Source of the DNA: Microvirga sp. VF16 | GTDB taxonomy: Bacteria; Pseudomonadota; Alphaproteobacteria; Rhizobiales; Beijerinckiaceae | Length of the DNA: 64,000 nt | NCBI RefSeq assembly: GCF_016864375.1 | Contig: NZ_CP069355.1 | Coordinates: 434,001 to 498,000 of the forward strand | Reading direction: 5' to 3' | In this document: positions 18,482-27,878 of the stretch, in pieces | Layout of the letters: each line of letters starts with the position of its first letter | How positions within the stretch are numbered: position 1 is the first letter of the stretch | Notes under the pieces: generated by a model | The model's input: only the letters and a program-made list of their open reading frames with translations | Databases searched by the model: none | Told to the model about the DNA's origin: nothing | Made by a program: the position numbers and the translations under genes

Positions 18482-18668
18482 CGCGGAAGAGACCGGGCTT
18501 TGAGCCCGGCGCCGAAGGCGCAACCGCCCCGGAAACGCTCAGGCCAAAGGACCGCGTGGGAGCTGGCACTCTGGAAAGCGGCGACGTTTCGATAAGCGTC
18601 GCCCACCGACGGGCGTAACCTGCCGCAAAAGCGCCAGGGAAATCTCTCAGGTCTCGGGACAGAGGGGG
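18482..18668 (+). ncRNA. Glycine riboswitch (tandem aptamers) upstream of the gcv operon
   Basis: The leader of gcvT holds the two-aptamer glycine riboswitch pattern. Aptamer 1 (about 18482-18580) has GCCGAAGGCGCAACC, GGAAACGCTCAGGCCAAAGG and a closing CACTCTGGAAAG. Aptamer 2 (about 18590-18668) has the more divergent ACCGACGGGCGTAACC, then CAGGGAAATCTCTCAGGT and GGGACAGAGGGGG. Glycine binding normally turns on gcv expression so that excess glycine is degraded. The position 56 bases before the gcvT start agrees. Boundaries are approximate. Confidence 0.9.
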
Positions 18669-18723
18669 CGCACAGCAACGGGCCACAAGGCTCGATGGAA
18701 CGCGCACCTTTTGAGGGAACCCG

Positions 18724-19872
18724 ATGGCCGAGCATGCGCATAGCGACGAGCCGCTCCTGCAAACCCCGCTCCATGCCGAGCATGTGGCGCTTGGCGCCCG
18801 CATGGTGCCTTTCGCCGGCTACGACATGCCGGTGCAGTACCCCGCCGGCATCCTCACCGAGCACAACTGGACCCGCGAGCATGCGGGGCTCTTCGACGTC
18901 TCCCATATGGGCCAGGCCTTCCTCATCGCCGAGGACAAGAGCCACGAAACCGTGGCGAAGGCGCTCGAGGCGCTGATTCCCGCCGATGTGCTGAACCTGA
19001 AGCCCAACCAGCAGCGCTATTCGCAGCTTCTGGCCGATGATGGCGGCATCCTCGACGACCTCATGGTCACCCGCGTCGGGGCCGCGGGCCACGAGGGCTG
19101 GCTCTATCTCGTCGTGAATGCCTCCATGAAGGAGCAGGACTACGCCCATATCCAGGCCCGCCTGCCGAAGGGCATTGCCTTGCGGCGCAAGGACGATCTC
19201 GGGCTGATGGCGCTGCAGGGACCGTCCGCGGCGGCGGTTCTCGCCAAGCTCGCGCCCGAGACGGCGGATCTCCCGTTCATGATGTCCGCCGATGTGCAGA
19301 TCGAGGGCATCTGGTGCCATGTGTCCCGCTCCGGCTACACCGGCGAGGATGGCTTCGAGATCTCCTGCCACGGTGAGGATGCGGCCAAGCTCTGGACCAA
19401 GTTCCTCGCCGATCCGGAGGTGAAGGCCATCGGCCTCGGCGCGCGCGATTCGCTGCGGCTCGAAGCTGGCCTGTGCCTTTATGGCCACGATATCGACACC
19501 ACGACCTCGCCCATCGAGGCCGGCCTGATCTGGTCGATCCAGAAACGCCGCCGCGAGGAGGGGGGCTTCCCCGGCGCCGAGCGCGTCCAGCGCGAGATCA
19601 GGGACGGCGCTGCCCGCGTGCGCGTCGGCATCAAGCCGGAAGGCCGTGCGCCGGCCCGTGAGGGCACGATCATCACCACGCCCGACCGGCGCGAGGTCGG
19701 CATCGTGACGTCCGGCGGCTTCGGCCCCACGGTCAACGGTCCCGTCGCCATGGGCTATGTGGCCAAGGACGTGTCCGCCATCGGCACCGATCTGCATCTC
19801 GTCGTTCGCGGCAAGCCGCTGCCGGCCAAGGTCGCGGCCATGCCGTTTGCTCCCCATCGCTACAAGCGCTGA
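18724..19872 (+). CDS. gcvT: Glycine cleavage system T protein (aminomethyltransferase)
   Basis: 382 residues, full length. Transfers the methylene group from the aminomethyl-lipoyl H protein to tetrahydrofolate, releasing ammonia. Family landmarks include MVPFAGYDMPVQY near residue 27, the LFDVSHMGQ segment, and RSGYTGEDGFEI and GARDSLRLEAGLCLYGHD for folate binding. First gene of the riboswitch-controlled operon gcvT-gcvH-osmC-gcvPA-gcvPB. The gcv genes look more GC-rich than the transporter clusters on either side. Confidence 0.96.
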   Translation: MAEHAHSDEPLLQTPLHAEHVALGARMVPFAGYDMPVQYPAGILTEHNWTREHAGLFDVSHMGQAFLIAEDKSHETVAKALEALIPADVLNLKPNQQRYSQLLADDGGILDDLMVTRVGAAGHEGWLYLVVNASMKEQDYAHIQARLPKGIALRRKDDLGLMALQGPSAAAVLAKLAPETADLPFMMSADVQIEGIWCHVSRSGYTGEDGFEISCHGEDAAKLWTKFLADPEVKAIGLGARDSLRLEAGLCLYGHDIDTTTSPIEAGLIWSIQKRRREEGGFPGAERVQREIRDGAARVRVGIKPEGRAPAREGTIITTPDRREVGIVTSGGFGPTVNGPVAMGYVAKDVSAIGTDLHLVVRGKPLPAKVAAMPFAPHRYKR

Positions 19873-19895
19873 CAACTCACAAGAGGGAATTCATT

Positions 19896-20270
19896 ATGAC
19901 CACGCGCTACACCAAGGATCACGAATATATCCGCGTCGAGGGCGATGCCGGCATCGTTGGCATTTCCGATTATGCCCAGAGCCAGCTCGGCGACGTCGTG
20001 TTCGTGGAGCTGCCGAGCGTCGGCAAGACCCTGTCGAAGGGCGACGAAGCGGCCGTCGTCGAGAGCGTGAAGGCGGCGAGCGAAGTCTATGCGCCGGTCT
20101 CCGGCGAGGTGGTCGACGTCAACCGCGATCTCGAAGCGTCTCCCGGCACGGTCAACGAGGATCCGGCCGGCCGCGGCTGGTTCATGAAGATCCGCCTGAC
20201 GAACCCGAGCGAGCTCGACGGTCTTCTGACCGAAGAGCAGTACCAGGAATTCGTGAAGTCGATCTCGTAA
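19896..20270 (+). CDS. gcvH: Glycine cleavage system H protein
   Basis: 124 residues. Lipoyl carrier that shuttles the aminomethyl group between P, T and L proteins. The lipoylation site is Lys59 within VVESVKAASEVYAPVSGE. AGAG-type ribosome site (AAGAGGG) sits just before the ATG. 23 bases after gcvT. Confidence 0.96.
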   Translation: MTTRYTKDHEYIRVEGDAGIVGISDYAQSQLGDVVFVELPSVGKTLSKGDEAAVVESVKAASEVYAPVSGEVVDVNRDLEASPGTVNEDPAGRGWFMKIRLTNPSELDGLLTEEQYQEFVKSIS

Positions 20271-20286
20271 AAGAGACGGCACGGCA

Positions 20287-20763
20287 ATGGCGCACGAATA
20301 CAAGGCGACAGTTCGCTGGAGGCGTGGAGCGGACGAGGTCTTCTCCGACAACCGCTACAGCCGCGGGCATCGCTGGAGCTTCGATGGCGGCATCGAGGTG
20401 GCCGGCTCCGCGTCGCCCTCCGTCGTGCCGCTGCCTCTCTCACGGGAGGATGCGGTCGATCCGGAGGAGGCATACGTTGCAGCCATCTCCAGCTGCCACA
20501 TGCTCACCTTCCTGTCGATTGCTGCCAAGAAGCGCTTCGTCGTCGATTCTTACGAGGATGAAGCGCTTGGCATCATGACCAAGAACGAAAACGGCAAGCT
20601 CTTCGTCTCCAGGGTTACCCTAGATCCCAAAATCGAATTCTCGGGCGACAAGGTTCCGACGCCGGAGCAGATCGCCGACATGCATCACCTCGCCCACAAG
20701 GAATGCTTCATAGCCAATTCCGTTCTCACGGACATTGTCGTGGCCGGCATTCCCTCGCACTAA
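20287..20763 (+). CDS. OsmC-family protein
   Basis: 158 residues of the OsmC/Ohr fold. The conserved Cys of the family is seen in AISSCHMLTFLSIAAKK (about residue 71), a second lies in HKECFIANSVL near 141, and a Glu lies in the DPEEAYVAA segment. Such proteins reduce organic hydroperoxides using thiols, and some use lipoyl-linked reductants. Its position between gcvH and gcvPA, inside a lipoyl-dependent operon, makes a lipoyl-linked peroxidase role attractive (inference). Confidence 0.88.
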   Translation: MAHEYKATVRWRRGADEVFSDNRYSRGHRWSFDGGIEVAGSASPSVVPLPLSREDAVDPEEAYVAAISSCHMLTFLSIAAKKRFVVDSYEDEALGIMTKNENGKLFVSRVTLDPKIEFSGDKVPTPEQIADMHHLAHKECFIANSVLTDIVVAGIPSH

Positions 20764-20784
20764 CTCACCCAAGGTTTTTTGCCG

Positions 20785-22125
20785 ATGCGCTATTTGCCTT
20801 TGTCCGATACCGACCGCGGCGAGATGCTCGCGCGGATCGGCGTCAAACATGTCGACGAACTCTTTGACGATGTGCCGACGAACCTGCTTCTGAAAGAGCC
20901 GGTGGATCTGCCGCGCCGCAAAGGCGAACTGGAGGTGGAGCGCATCCTCTCCCGCATGTCCGCGAAGAATATCTCGGCTTCCTCCGTGCCGTTCTTCGTC
21001 GGCGCCGGCGCCTACAAACACCATGTGCCGGCGACCGTCGATCATCTGATCCAGCGCTCGGAGTTCCTGACGAGCTACACGCCGTATCAGCCGGAGATCG
21101 CGCAGGGCACGCTGCAATATCTCTTCGAGTTCCAGACTCAGGTTGCAGCGCTCACCGGCATGGATGTGGCGAATGCCTCCATGTATGACGGCTCCACCGG
21201 CACGGGCGAAGCAGTGCTCATGGCGCATCGCGTCACCAAGCGCCGCAAGGCCGTTCTCTCCGGCGGATTGCATCCGCATTACACCGATGTGGTGAAGACG
21301 CTCTCCGACATGGCGAGCGACGAAACCGTCATCATGGCGCCGGATGTGAGCGGCACCGAGGACATCCTCGCGCAGATCGACGACACGACATCTTGCGTCG
21401 TCGTGCAGTCGCCGAACGTGTTCGGCAATGTGCGTGACCTGAAGCCTATCGCCGACAAGGCGCACCAGCATGGCGCGTTGCTGATCGCCGTGTTCACGGA
21501 AGTGGTGTCGCTCGGCCTGTTGAAGTCGCCCGGAAGCCAGGGCGCTGACATCGTGGTGGGTGAGGGGCAGTCGATCGGCAATGCGCTGAACTTCGGCGGC
21601 CCCTATGTCGGCCTCTTCGCCACCCAGTCGAAATATATCCGCCAGATGCCGGGCCGCCTCTGCGGCGAGACGGTGGATGCGGACGGCAACCGCGGCTTCG
21701 TGCTGACGCTTTCGACCCGCGAGCAGCATATCCGCCGCGACAAGGCGACCTCGAATATCTGCACCAATTCGGGCCTCTGCTCTCTGGCCTTCACCATCCA
21801 CATGACGCTGCTCGGCGAGAAGGGCCTCTCACGCCTCGCCCGCATCAATCATGCCAATGCGGTGAAGCTGGCGGATCAGCTTAGCGCCGTGAAGGGTGTC
21901 GATGTGCTCAACAAAACGTTCTTCAACGAGTTCACCGTGAAGCTGGCGAAGCCTGCGGCAGACGTCGTCGAACGTCTCGCCGAGAAGGGCGTGCTCGCGG
22001 GCGTGCCCGTGTCGCGCCTCCTGCCGAATGCCGGCCTCGACAACCTGTTGCTCGTCGCTTCGACCGAAGTGAATACCGATGATGATCGCGCGGCCCTCTG
22101 CGCCGCCTTGAAGGAGGTTCTGTGA
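20785..22125 (+). CDS. gcvPA: Glycine dehydrogenase (decarboxylating) subunit 1
   Basis: 446 residues, the N-terminal half of the P protein as a separate subunit, a normal arrangement in many bacteria. The start MRYLPLSDTDRGEML is standard. Conserved regions include FFVGAGAYKHHVP and TSYTPYQPEIAQGTLQYLFEFQT. With gcvPB it decarboxylates glycine in a PLP-dependent reaction. ATG 20785 is preferred over a TTG two codons upstream. Its TGA overlaps the gcvPB ATG. Confidence 0.95.
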   Translation: MRYLPLSDTDRGEMLARIGVKHVDELFDDVPTNLLLKEPVDLPRRKGELEVERILSRMSAKNISASSVPFFVGAGAYKHHVPATVDHLIQRSEFLTSYTPYQPEIAQGTLQYLFEFQTQVAALTGMDVANASMYDGSTGTGEAVLMAHRVTKRRKAVLSGGLHPHYTDVVKTLSDMASDETVIMAPDVSGTEDILAQIDDTTSCVVVQSPNVFGNVRDLKPIADKAHQHGALLIAVFTEVVSLGLLKSPGSQGADIVVGEGQSIGNALNFGGPYVGLFATQSKYIRQMPGRLCGETVDADGNRGFVLTLSTREQHIRRDKATSNICTNSGLCSLAFTIHMTLLGEKGLSRLARINHANAVKLADQLSAVKGVDVLNKTFFNEFTVKLAKPAADVVERLAEKGVLAGVPVSRLLPNAGLDNLLLVASTEVNTDDDRAALCAALKEVL

Positions 22126-23792
22126 TGTTGAACCGCCAGGGACGCCCCTCTTCCGCCGGCGAAGCCGGCACCACAACGCATCCGACTTTCACCGGCAACA
22201 AGGCGCTGGCGCAGATCGAGCCGCTGCTCTTCGAGATCGGCCGCTATGACACGACCGGCGTCGATTTCGACGAGCCGGAGGATTTCAAGCCGCGTCTTGG
22301 CGGTTTGGAGCGCAAGGAGCCCATCGGTCTGCCGGGCTTGTCCGAGCCCGAGACCATGCGCCATTACGTGCGCCTCAGCCAGCAGAACTACGGCATCGAC
22401 ACGGGGCTGTTCCCGCTCGGCTCCTGCACCATGAAGCACAATGCGCGCCTGAACGAGCGCATGGCGCGTCTGCCGGGCTTCTCGGATGTGCATCCGCTGC
22501 AGCCGGTCTCCACCGTGCAGGGCGCGCTGGAGCTGATGAACGAGCTCGGGCGCTATCTGATCACGCTCACCAACATGACCGCCGTCGCGCTCTCGCCGAA
22601 GGCCGGCGCTCATGGCGAGCTCTGCGGCATGATGGCGATCAAGGCCGCCATCGAGGCGAAGGGCGAGGGCAAGACCCGCAACGTGGTGCTCGTGCCTGAT
22701 TCGGCGCACGGCACGAACCCGGCTACCGCCGCTCTCATCGGCTTCAAGGTGAAGCCGGTGCCGGCGCGCGATGACGGCTTCGTGCACGTGGAGGACGTGA
22801 AGGAGCGTCTCGGCCCCGACGTGGCCGCGATCATGCTCACCAATCCCAACACCTGCGGCCTCTTCGAACCCCAGGTGGCCGAGATCGCCAAGGCGATCCA
22901 CGATGCGGGCGCGTACTTCTACTGCGACGGCGCCAACTTCAACGCCATCGTCGGCAAGGCCAAGCCCGGCGATCTCGGCGTCGATGCCATGCACATCAAT
23001 CTGCACAAGACCTTCTCGACGCCGCATGGCGGCGGCGGTCCGGGCTCCGGCCCGGTGGTGCTCTCCGCGCGCCTTGCGCCCTTCGCGCCGGTGCCGTTCG
23101 TGCGCGCGGGCAAGGACGGCTTCGAGCTGGTCGAGCAGGAATCGAATGCGGCTGAAAAGCCTTTCGGCCGTATGACCGCCTTCCACGGCCAGATGGGCAT
23201 GTATGTGCGCGCGCTGTCCTACATGCTCTCGCATGGCGCGGACGGGATGAAGCAGGCCTCGGAAGATGCAGTGCTCAACGCCAACTGCATCCGCGCCGGC
23301 CTGTCGGATCTCCTCTCGCTGCCCTTCGGCGACAAGCCGTGCATGCACGAGGTGCTGTTCGACGATGCGTGGCTGAAGGACACGGGCGTGACCACGCTCG
23401 ACGTGGCCAAGGCCATGATCGATGAGGGCTATCACCCGATGACCATGTACTTCCCGCTGGTGGTGCATGGCGCGATGCTGATCGAGCCGACGGAATCCGA
23501 ATCGAAGTCCTCCCTCGACCTCTTCATCGCAACCCTGCGCGACCTCGCCATGGCAGCGAAGAAGGGTGATACGGACCGCTTCACCGGCGCGCCCTACCAC
23601 GCCCCGCGCCGCCGCCTCGACGAAACCCGCGCCGCCCGCAACCCGGTCCTCAAATGGACCCCGCCGTCCCCTGTGGCTGAACGGGCTGATATTGGGGAGG
23701 TCCTTTCATTGCCAGCACGGCTGACGACGTTGAAGTCCGCAGAACTAGCACTGACACGGCGCGACGAGAAACTGTCGAAGCGAAAAGTCTGA
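22125..23792 (+). CDS. gcvPB: Glycine dehydrogenase (decarboxylating) subunit 2, extended C-terminus
   Basis: 555 residues. PLP-binding Lys lies in HINLHKTFSTPHGGGGPG (Lys near residue 294). The ATG at 22125 overlaps the gcvPA stop and follows AAGGAGG. Typical GcvPB proteins end shortly after the ...PVLKWTPP segment. Here about 40 extra residues of unrelated composition follow (AERADIGEVLSLPARLTT and on). This suggests that the native stop was lost when the downstream DNA was joined. The catalytic core is intact. Confidence 0.93.
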   Translation: MLNRQGRPSSAGEAGTTTHPTFTGNKALAQIEPLLFEIGRYDTTGVDFDEPEDFKPRLGGLERKEPIGLPGLSEPETMRHYVRLSQQNYGIDTGLFPLGSCTMKHNARLNERMARLPGFSDVHPLQPVSTVQGALELMNELGRYLITLTNMTAVALSPKAGAHGELCGMMAIKAAIEAKGEGKTRNVVLVPDSAHGTNPATAALIGFKVKPVPARDDGFVHVEDVKERLGPDVAAIMLTNPNTCGLFEPQVAEIAKAIHDAGAYFYCDGANFNAIVGKAKPGDLGVDAMHINLHKTFSTPHGGGGPGSGPVVLSARLAPFAPVPFVRAGKDGFELVEQESNAAEKPFGRMTAFHGQMGMYVRALSYMLSHGADGMKQASEDAVLNANCIRAGLSDLLSLPFGDKPCMHEVLFDDAWLKDTGVTTLDVAKAMIDEGYHPMTMYFPLVVHGAMLIEPTESESKSSLDLFIATLRDLAMAAKKGDTDRFTGAPYHAPRRRLDETRAARNPVLKWTPPSPVAERADIGEVLSLPARLTTLKSAELALTRRDEKLSKRKV

Positions 23793-23858
23793 AGTGATGG
23801 CCAAGCCCATTGCGCGCTCTGCAAGCACGCGCTGTCTCAAGGATCTTAAAGATAAGTC

Positions 23859-25220
23859 ATGATAGGTTACAATGAAATCTTCAAGATCGGTATCGGTCCT
23901 TCATCGTCCCACACCGTGGGGCCGATGAAGGCGGCCCAATCGTTCATGATGGGCCTTATGGGGCAGCTGGATGAGGTCGAACGTGTCGAGGCCATCCTTT
24001 ACGGCTCTCTCGCCTGGACCGGTCGCGGCCATGCGACGGACCGTGCTGTGCTCCTCGGGCTCGCGGGCGAACTGCCTGAAACCTACGACCCGGATCGGGC
24101 CGCGTATGTCCTGTCCCAGGTCTCTGTGGGACGCATCCCCCTCCTGGGCCGCTGGACCGTTGCCTTCGATCAAGAGCGAGATCTCGTCTTCGATTGTGTC
24201 AACCAGCCGCCGCGCCATCCCAACACCATGCAGATGACAGCCTACGGATTGGGTGGTCGCGTGCTGGCGCAGGAGCGATGGTGCTCCATTGGCGGCGGCT
24301 TTGTGTTGCGGGAGGGCGAGGCCGTGGGTGCGATCGAGCGCGGAGTCGATGTACCCCATCGCTATGGGAACGCTCGGGAGCTCCTCGAGATTGGGAAGCG
24401 CACCGGATTATCGATTGCCGACATCGTCGCTGGAAACGAGCGAGCGCTGCACCCGCAGGACGAGATCGAGATTCACCTGCGCCGGATTGCGAGAGCGATG
24501 CTGGATTGCATCGACCGAGGACTGGCGACCACGGGCGAGCTTCCTGGCGGCCTCAAGGTGAAGCGCCGGGCGGCCGACATCTTCACTCAGCTGCGTAACG
24601 AGCAACGCGCTAATGCGCACACGCCGCATAAAATCATGGACTATGTCAGCGTCTTTGCCATGGCGGTGAACGAGGAGAACGCAGCGGGCGGACGGGTTGT
24701 CACCGCGCCGACAAACGGTGCCGCGGGCGTCATCCCGGCAGTCCTGCGCTACTATCGCGACTTCATTACGGGGGCTACGGAAGAGGGCATGGACGTCCTC
24801 CTTCTCACGGCCGCGGCCATCGGGGGCCTGTTTAAGATGAATGCCTCGATTTCCGGTGCGGAGGTCGGATGCCAGGGCGAGGTGGGCGTCGCATCCTCAA
24901 TGGCGGCGGCCGGACTCGCCGCGGCGCTCGGCGGCACCAATGCGCAGATTGAGAACGCGGCCGAAATCGCGATGGAGCATCATCTCGGCATGACGTGCGA
25001 TCCGGTCGGCGGCCTCGTCCAGATTCCCTGTATCGAGCGCAATGCGTTCGGTGCAATAAAAGCCATCAATGCGGCGGCCCTGGCGTTGCGCGGCGACGGC
25101 ACCCACAAGATCACCCTCGACCAGGTGATCGCCACCATGCGCCAGACAGGCGCAGACATGAACAACAAATACAAGGAAACCTCCCAGGGCGGCCTCGCCG
25201 TGAACTGGGTCGAATGCTGA
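23859..25220 (+). CDS. sdaA: L-serine dehydratase (iron-sulfur type)
   Basis: 453 residues, single-chain form. Converts L-serine to pyruvate and ammonia with an oxygen-labile [4Fe-4S] cluster. The N-terminal IGPSSSHTVGPMKAA motif and three likely cluster cysteines are present (GCQGE, MTCDPVGG, IPCIERN). It follows gcvPB by 66 bases and precedes glyA by 13 bases, so glycine can be turned into serine by GlyA and then into pyruvate. Confidence 0.94.
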   Translation: MIGYNEIFKIGIGPSSSHTVGPMKAAQSFMMGLMGQLDEVERVEAILYGSLAWTGRGHATDRAVLLGLAGELPETYDPDRAAYVLSQVSVGRIPLLGRWTVAFDQERDLVFDCVNQPPRHPNTMQMTAYGLGGRVLAQERWCSIGGGFVLREGEAVGAIERGVDVPHRYGNARELLEIGKRTGLSIADIVAGNERALHPQDEIEIHLRRIARAMLDCIDRGLATTGELPGGLKVKRRAADIFTQLRNEQRANAHTPHKIMDYVSVFAMAVNEENAAGGRVVTAPTNGAAGVIPAVLRYYRDFITGATEEGMDVLLLTAAAIGGLFKMNASISGAEVGCQGEVGVASSMAAAGLAAALGGTNAQIENAAEIAMEHHLGMTCDPVGGLVQIPCIERNAFGAIKAINAAALALRGDGTHKITLDQVIATMRQTGADMNNKYKETSQGGLAVNWVEC

Positions 25221-25233
25221 TAAGGGAACAACG

Positions 25234-26541
25234 ATGTCGAGTGCAACTAACCTGAACCGTCTGTCCAACAGCTTTTTCTCGGCAAGCCTCGCCGACAGCG
25301 ATCCTGAGATCGCCCGGGCCATCGGGCTCGAACTCGGCCGCCAGCGCGACGAGATCGAGCTGATCGCCTCCGAGAACATCGTCTCCCGGGCTGTCCTGGA
25401 AGCCCAGGGCTCGGTGATGACCAACAAATACGCGGAAGGTTATCCGGGCCGCCGCTATTACGGCGGCTGCCAGTTCGTCGACATGGCCGAGGAGCTTGCC
25501 ATCGAGCGCGCCAAGCGCCTGTTCGACTGCAAGTTCGCCAATGTGCAGGCCAATTCCGGCTCGCAAGCCAATCAGGCCGTGTTCATGGCCCTGATGAAGC
25601 CGGGCGATACGTTCATGGGCCTCGATCTGGCCTGCGGCGGCCACCTGACCCACGGCTCCCCGGTCAACATGTCCGGCAAGTGGTTCAATGTGGTCAGCTA
25701 CAAGGTGCGCGAGAGCGACCAGATCATCGACATGGATGAGGTCGCGCAGCTCGCCCGCGAGCACAAGCCGAAGGTGATCGTGGCTGGCGGCTCGGCCTAT
25801 TCCCGTTTCTGGGATTTCGCCCGCTTCCGTGAGATCGCTGACGAGGTCGGTGCCTTCTTCATGGTGGACATCGCCCATTTCGCGGGCCTCGTGGCCGGCG
25901 GCGCGCACCCATCGCCGTTCCCCCATGCCCATGTGGTCACCACCACCACCCACAAGACCCTGCGCGGCCCGCGCGGCGGCATGATCCTCACCAATGAGGA
26001 GGACATTACCAAGAAGGTCAATTCCGCGATCTTCCCCGGCCTCCAGGGTGGTCCGCTCATGCACGTGATCGCGGCGAAAGCCGTCGCGTTCGGTGAGGCG
26101 CTGCGTCCCGAGTTCAAGCTCTATGCCCGTTCGGTCGTCGACAACGCCAAGGTGCTGGCCGACACCATGCTTGAAGGCGGCTATGCCATCGTCGCCGGCG
26201 GCACCGACAACCACCTGATGCTGGTCGATCTGCGCCCGAAGAAGCTCACCGGCAAGGCGGCCGAGGCGGCCCTCGGTCGTGCGCACATCACCTGCAACAA
26301 GAACGGCGTGCCGTTCGACCCGGAAAAGCCGATGGTCACCTCCGGCATCCGTCTCGGCACGCCGGCCGCCACCTCGCGCGGCTTCGGCGTTGCCGAATTC
26401 AAGAAAGTGGGCGAGCTGATCGTCGAGACCCTGGACGGCCTCGCCAAACACGGCGAGGAGGCCAATGCGGCGGTTGAGGAATCGGTGAAGACTCGCGTCC
26501 ACGAGCTGACCCGCCGCTTCCCGATCTACGGTCAAAATTGA
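25234..26541 (+). CDS. glyA: Serine hydroxymethyltransferase
   Basis: 435 residues. PLP enzyme interconverting serine + THF with glycine + methylene-THF. PLP Lys lies in VTTTTHKTLRGPRGG (about residue 240), with the EYG-type region NKYAEGYPGRRYYGGC near residue 65. Complete. It consumes the methylene-THF made by GcvT, so this gene set fits net glycine-to-serine conversion. Confidence 0.96.
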   Translation: MSSATNLNRLSNSFFSASLADSDPEIARAIGLELGRQRDEIELIASENIVSRAVLEAQGSVMTNKYAEGYPGRRYYGGCQFVDMAEELAIERAKRLFDCKFANVQANSGSQANQAVFMALMKPGDTFMGLDLACGGHLTHGSPVNMSGKWFNVVSYKVRESDQIIDMDEVAQLAREHKPKVIVAGGSAYSRFWDFARFREIADEVGAFFMVDIAHFAGLVAGGAHPSPFPHAHVVTTTTHKTLRGPRGGMILTNEEDITKKVNSAIFPGLQGGPLMHVIAAKAVAFGEALRPEFKLYARSVVDNAKVLADTMLEGGYAIVAGGTDNHLMLVDLRPKKLTGKAAEAALGRAHITCNKNGVPFDPEKPMVTSGIRLGTPAATSRGFGVAEFKKVGELIVETLDGLAKHGEEANAAVEESVKTRVHELTRRFPIYGQN

Positions 26542-26674
26542 GGGAGATGAACATCTACCCCCATGCTTATTGTAAGAACTTCTCAAGGGAGAATGATCAA
26601 CAAGCCCCAGGGCCCCGTAGGACCTCCCTGCCTCAGCTCGACCCCGAGTACGATGCTAAATGTGGAGAATTCTC

Positions 26675-27604
26675 TTGCCCAGCCTAAAAGCCGTGTTGGC
26701 GGAGATTGTACAAGAGATGGCGGCCCAAACCGACCGGGGCACAGTCGCAAGCTATATCCCAGAGCTGGCTCGGGTTCCCGTCCAGCACTTCGGGATCGCG
26801 GTTGCGACCGCTGATGGGCAGGTCGTTTGCGCGGGTGATGCCGACACAAGCTTTTCAATCCAGAGCATCTCGAAAGTGTTCACGCTCACGGTCGTTCTGG
26901 GCCAGATCGGTGACGCTTTATGGCAGCGCGTCGGACGGGAACCGTCCGGGAATGCCTTCAACTCCATCGTGCAGCTTGAACATGAGCGTGGTATTCCGCG
27001 CAATCCCTTCATCAATGCCGGAGCCATCGCCGTCACCGACGCCTTGCTGGGTGAGAGCCTACCGCGCGAAGCCCTCGGGTCGATTCTGAGCTTCATCCGG
27101 TTTGTGGCTGGTGATGAACGGATCTCCATCGACAAGGATGTCGCCCGGTCGGAACAGGAAACCGGCTTTCTGAATGCAGCACTCGCCAACTTCATGCGGG
27201 CCTTCGGAGTGCTCAAGCATCCGGTTGAGCACGTGTTAGGGGTCTACTTTCACCACTGTGCTATTGCAATGACCTGCAGACAGTTAGCGATGGCTGGCCG
27301 GTATCTTGCCTTTTCGGGACGACTTCCCGCCTCCGATACGTCTGTCGTGAGTACGGATCGCGCACGGAGGGTCAACGCACTGATGCTGACATGCGGGCAT
27401 TATGATCAATCCGGCGACTTTGCGTTCCGGGTTGGGTTGCCCGGCAAAAGCGGGGTCGGGGGCGGTATTCTGGCTGTCGCCCCCGGAACGGCCTCGATTG
27501 CCGTCTGGTCGCCCGGCCTCAACCAGCAAGGTAACTCTCTGCTGGGGACGCTCGCTCTCGAGCGTCTGGCCAAGGCGATGCAGTGGTCCGTGTTCGGCGC
27601 GTGA
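26675..27604 (+). CDS. glsA: Glutaminase
   Basis: 309 residues of the serine-dependent beta-lactamase-like glutaminase family, which hydrolyses glutamine to glutamate and ammonia. Catalytic Ser-x-x-Lys is in IQSISKVF (about residues 64-71). Conserved GNAFNSIVQLE, NPFINAGAIA and GLPGKSGVGGGI segments are present. A TTG at 26675 is chosen as start because GGAGA lies 6 bases upstream and it gives the family N-terminus MPSLKAVL. An ATG at 26660 would add five residues. Confidence 0.92.
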   Translation: MPSLKAVLAEIVQEMAAQTDRGTVASYIPELARVPVQHFGIAVATADGQVVCAGDADTSFSIQSISKVFTLTVVLGQIGDALWQRVGREPSGNAFNSIVQLEHERGIPRNPFINAGAIAVTDALLGESLPREALGSILSFIRFVAGDERISIDKDVARSEQETGFLNAALANFMRAFGVLKHPVEHVLGVYFHHCAIAMTCRQLAMAGRYLAFSGRLPASDTSVVSTDRARRVNALMLTCGHYDQSGDFAFRVGLPGKSGVGGGILAVAPGTASIAVWSPGLNQQGNSLLGTLALERLAKAMQWSVFGA

Positions 27605-27637
27605 CCGGCGGGGCAGCCTCGACAACGCGATCAGATC

Positions 27638-27808
27638 ATGAAACGCTTCAAGTCAGCGGGTCAGGCGCTACGCTTTCTCTCTGCCCATAATCCGGTTTCA
27701 AACTTCTTCCGCCACCCTTCCAACGCCAATGCCGCAGACCGTGGTCATGCCCGTCCTCAGGCCTTTCAGAGTTGGACGGAGGTGACTGGTATTGCGAGTG
27801 CCGCCTAA
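27638..27808 (+). pseudogene. IS6-family transposase C-terminal fragment
   Basis: Fifty-six codons read MKRFKSAGQALRFLSAHNPV, then AFQSWTEVTGIASAA-stop, the typical C-terminal tail of IS6/IS26-type transposases. The DDE domain is absent. It is a scar of an element lost between glsA and the MFS gene. Confidence 0.7.
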
Positions 27809-27878
27809 TCCATGCCTGAACAGGGATCAACACGTCCCTCCCCAACAACTTGACGCTGTCGGCGTTGCGGCCTTCCCC

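Noticed and set aside
18415..19875. A long reverse-strand frame opposite gcvT
   Set aside because: Antisense to a certain gene in GC-rich DNA, where long shadow frames are expected.
20620..23600. Long reverse-strand frames opposite gcvPA and gcvPB
   Set aside because: Same reason: shadows of highly conserved GC-rich genes.
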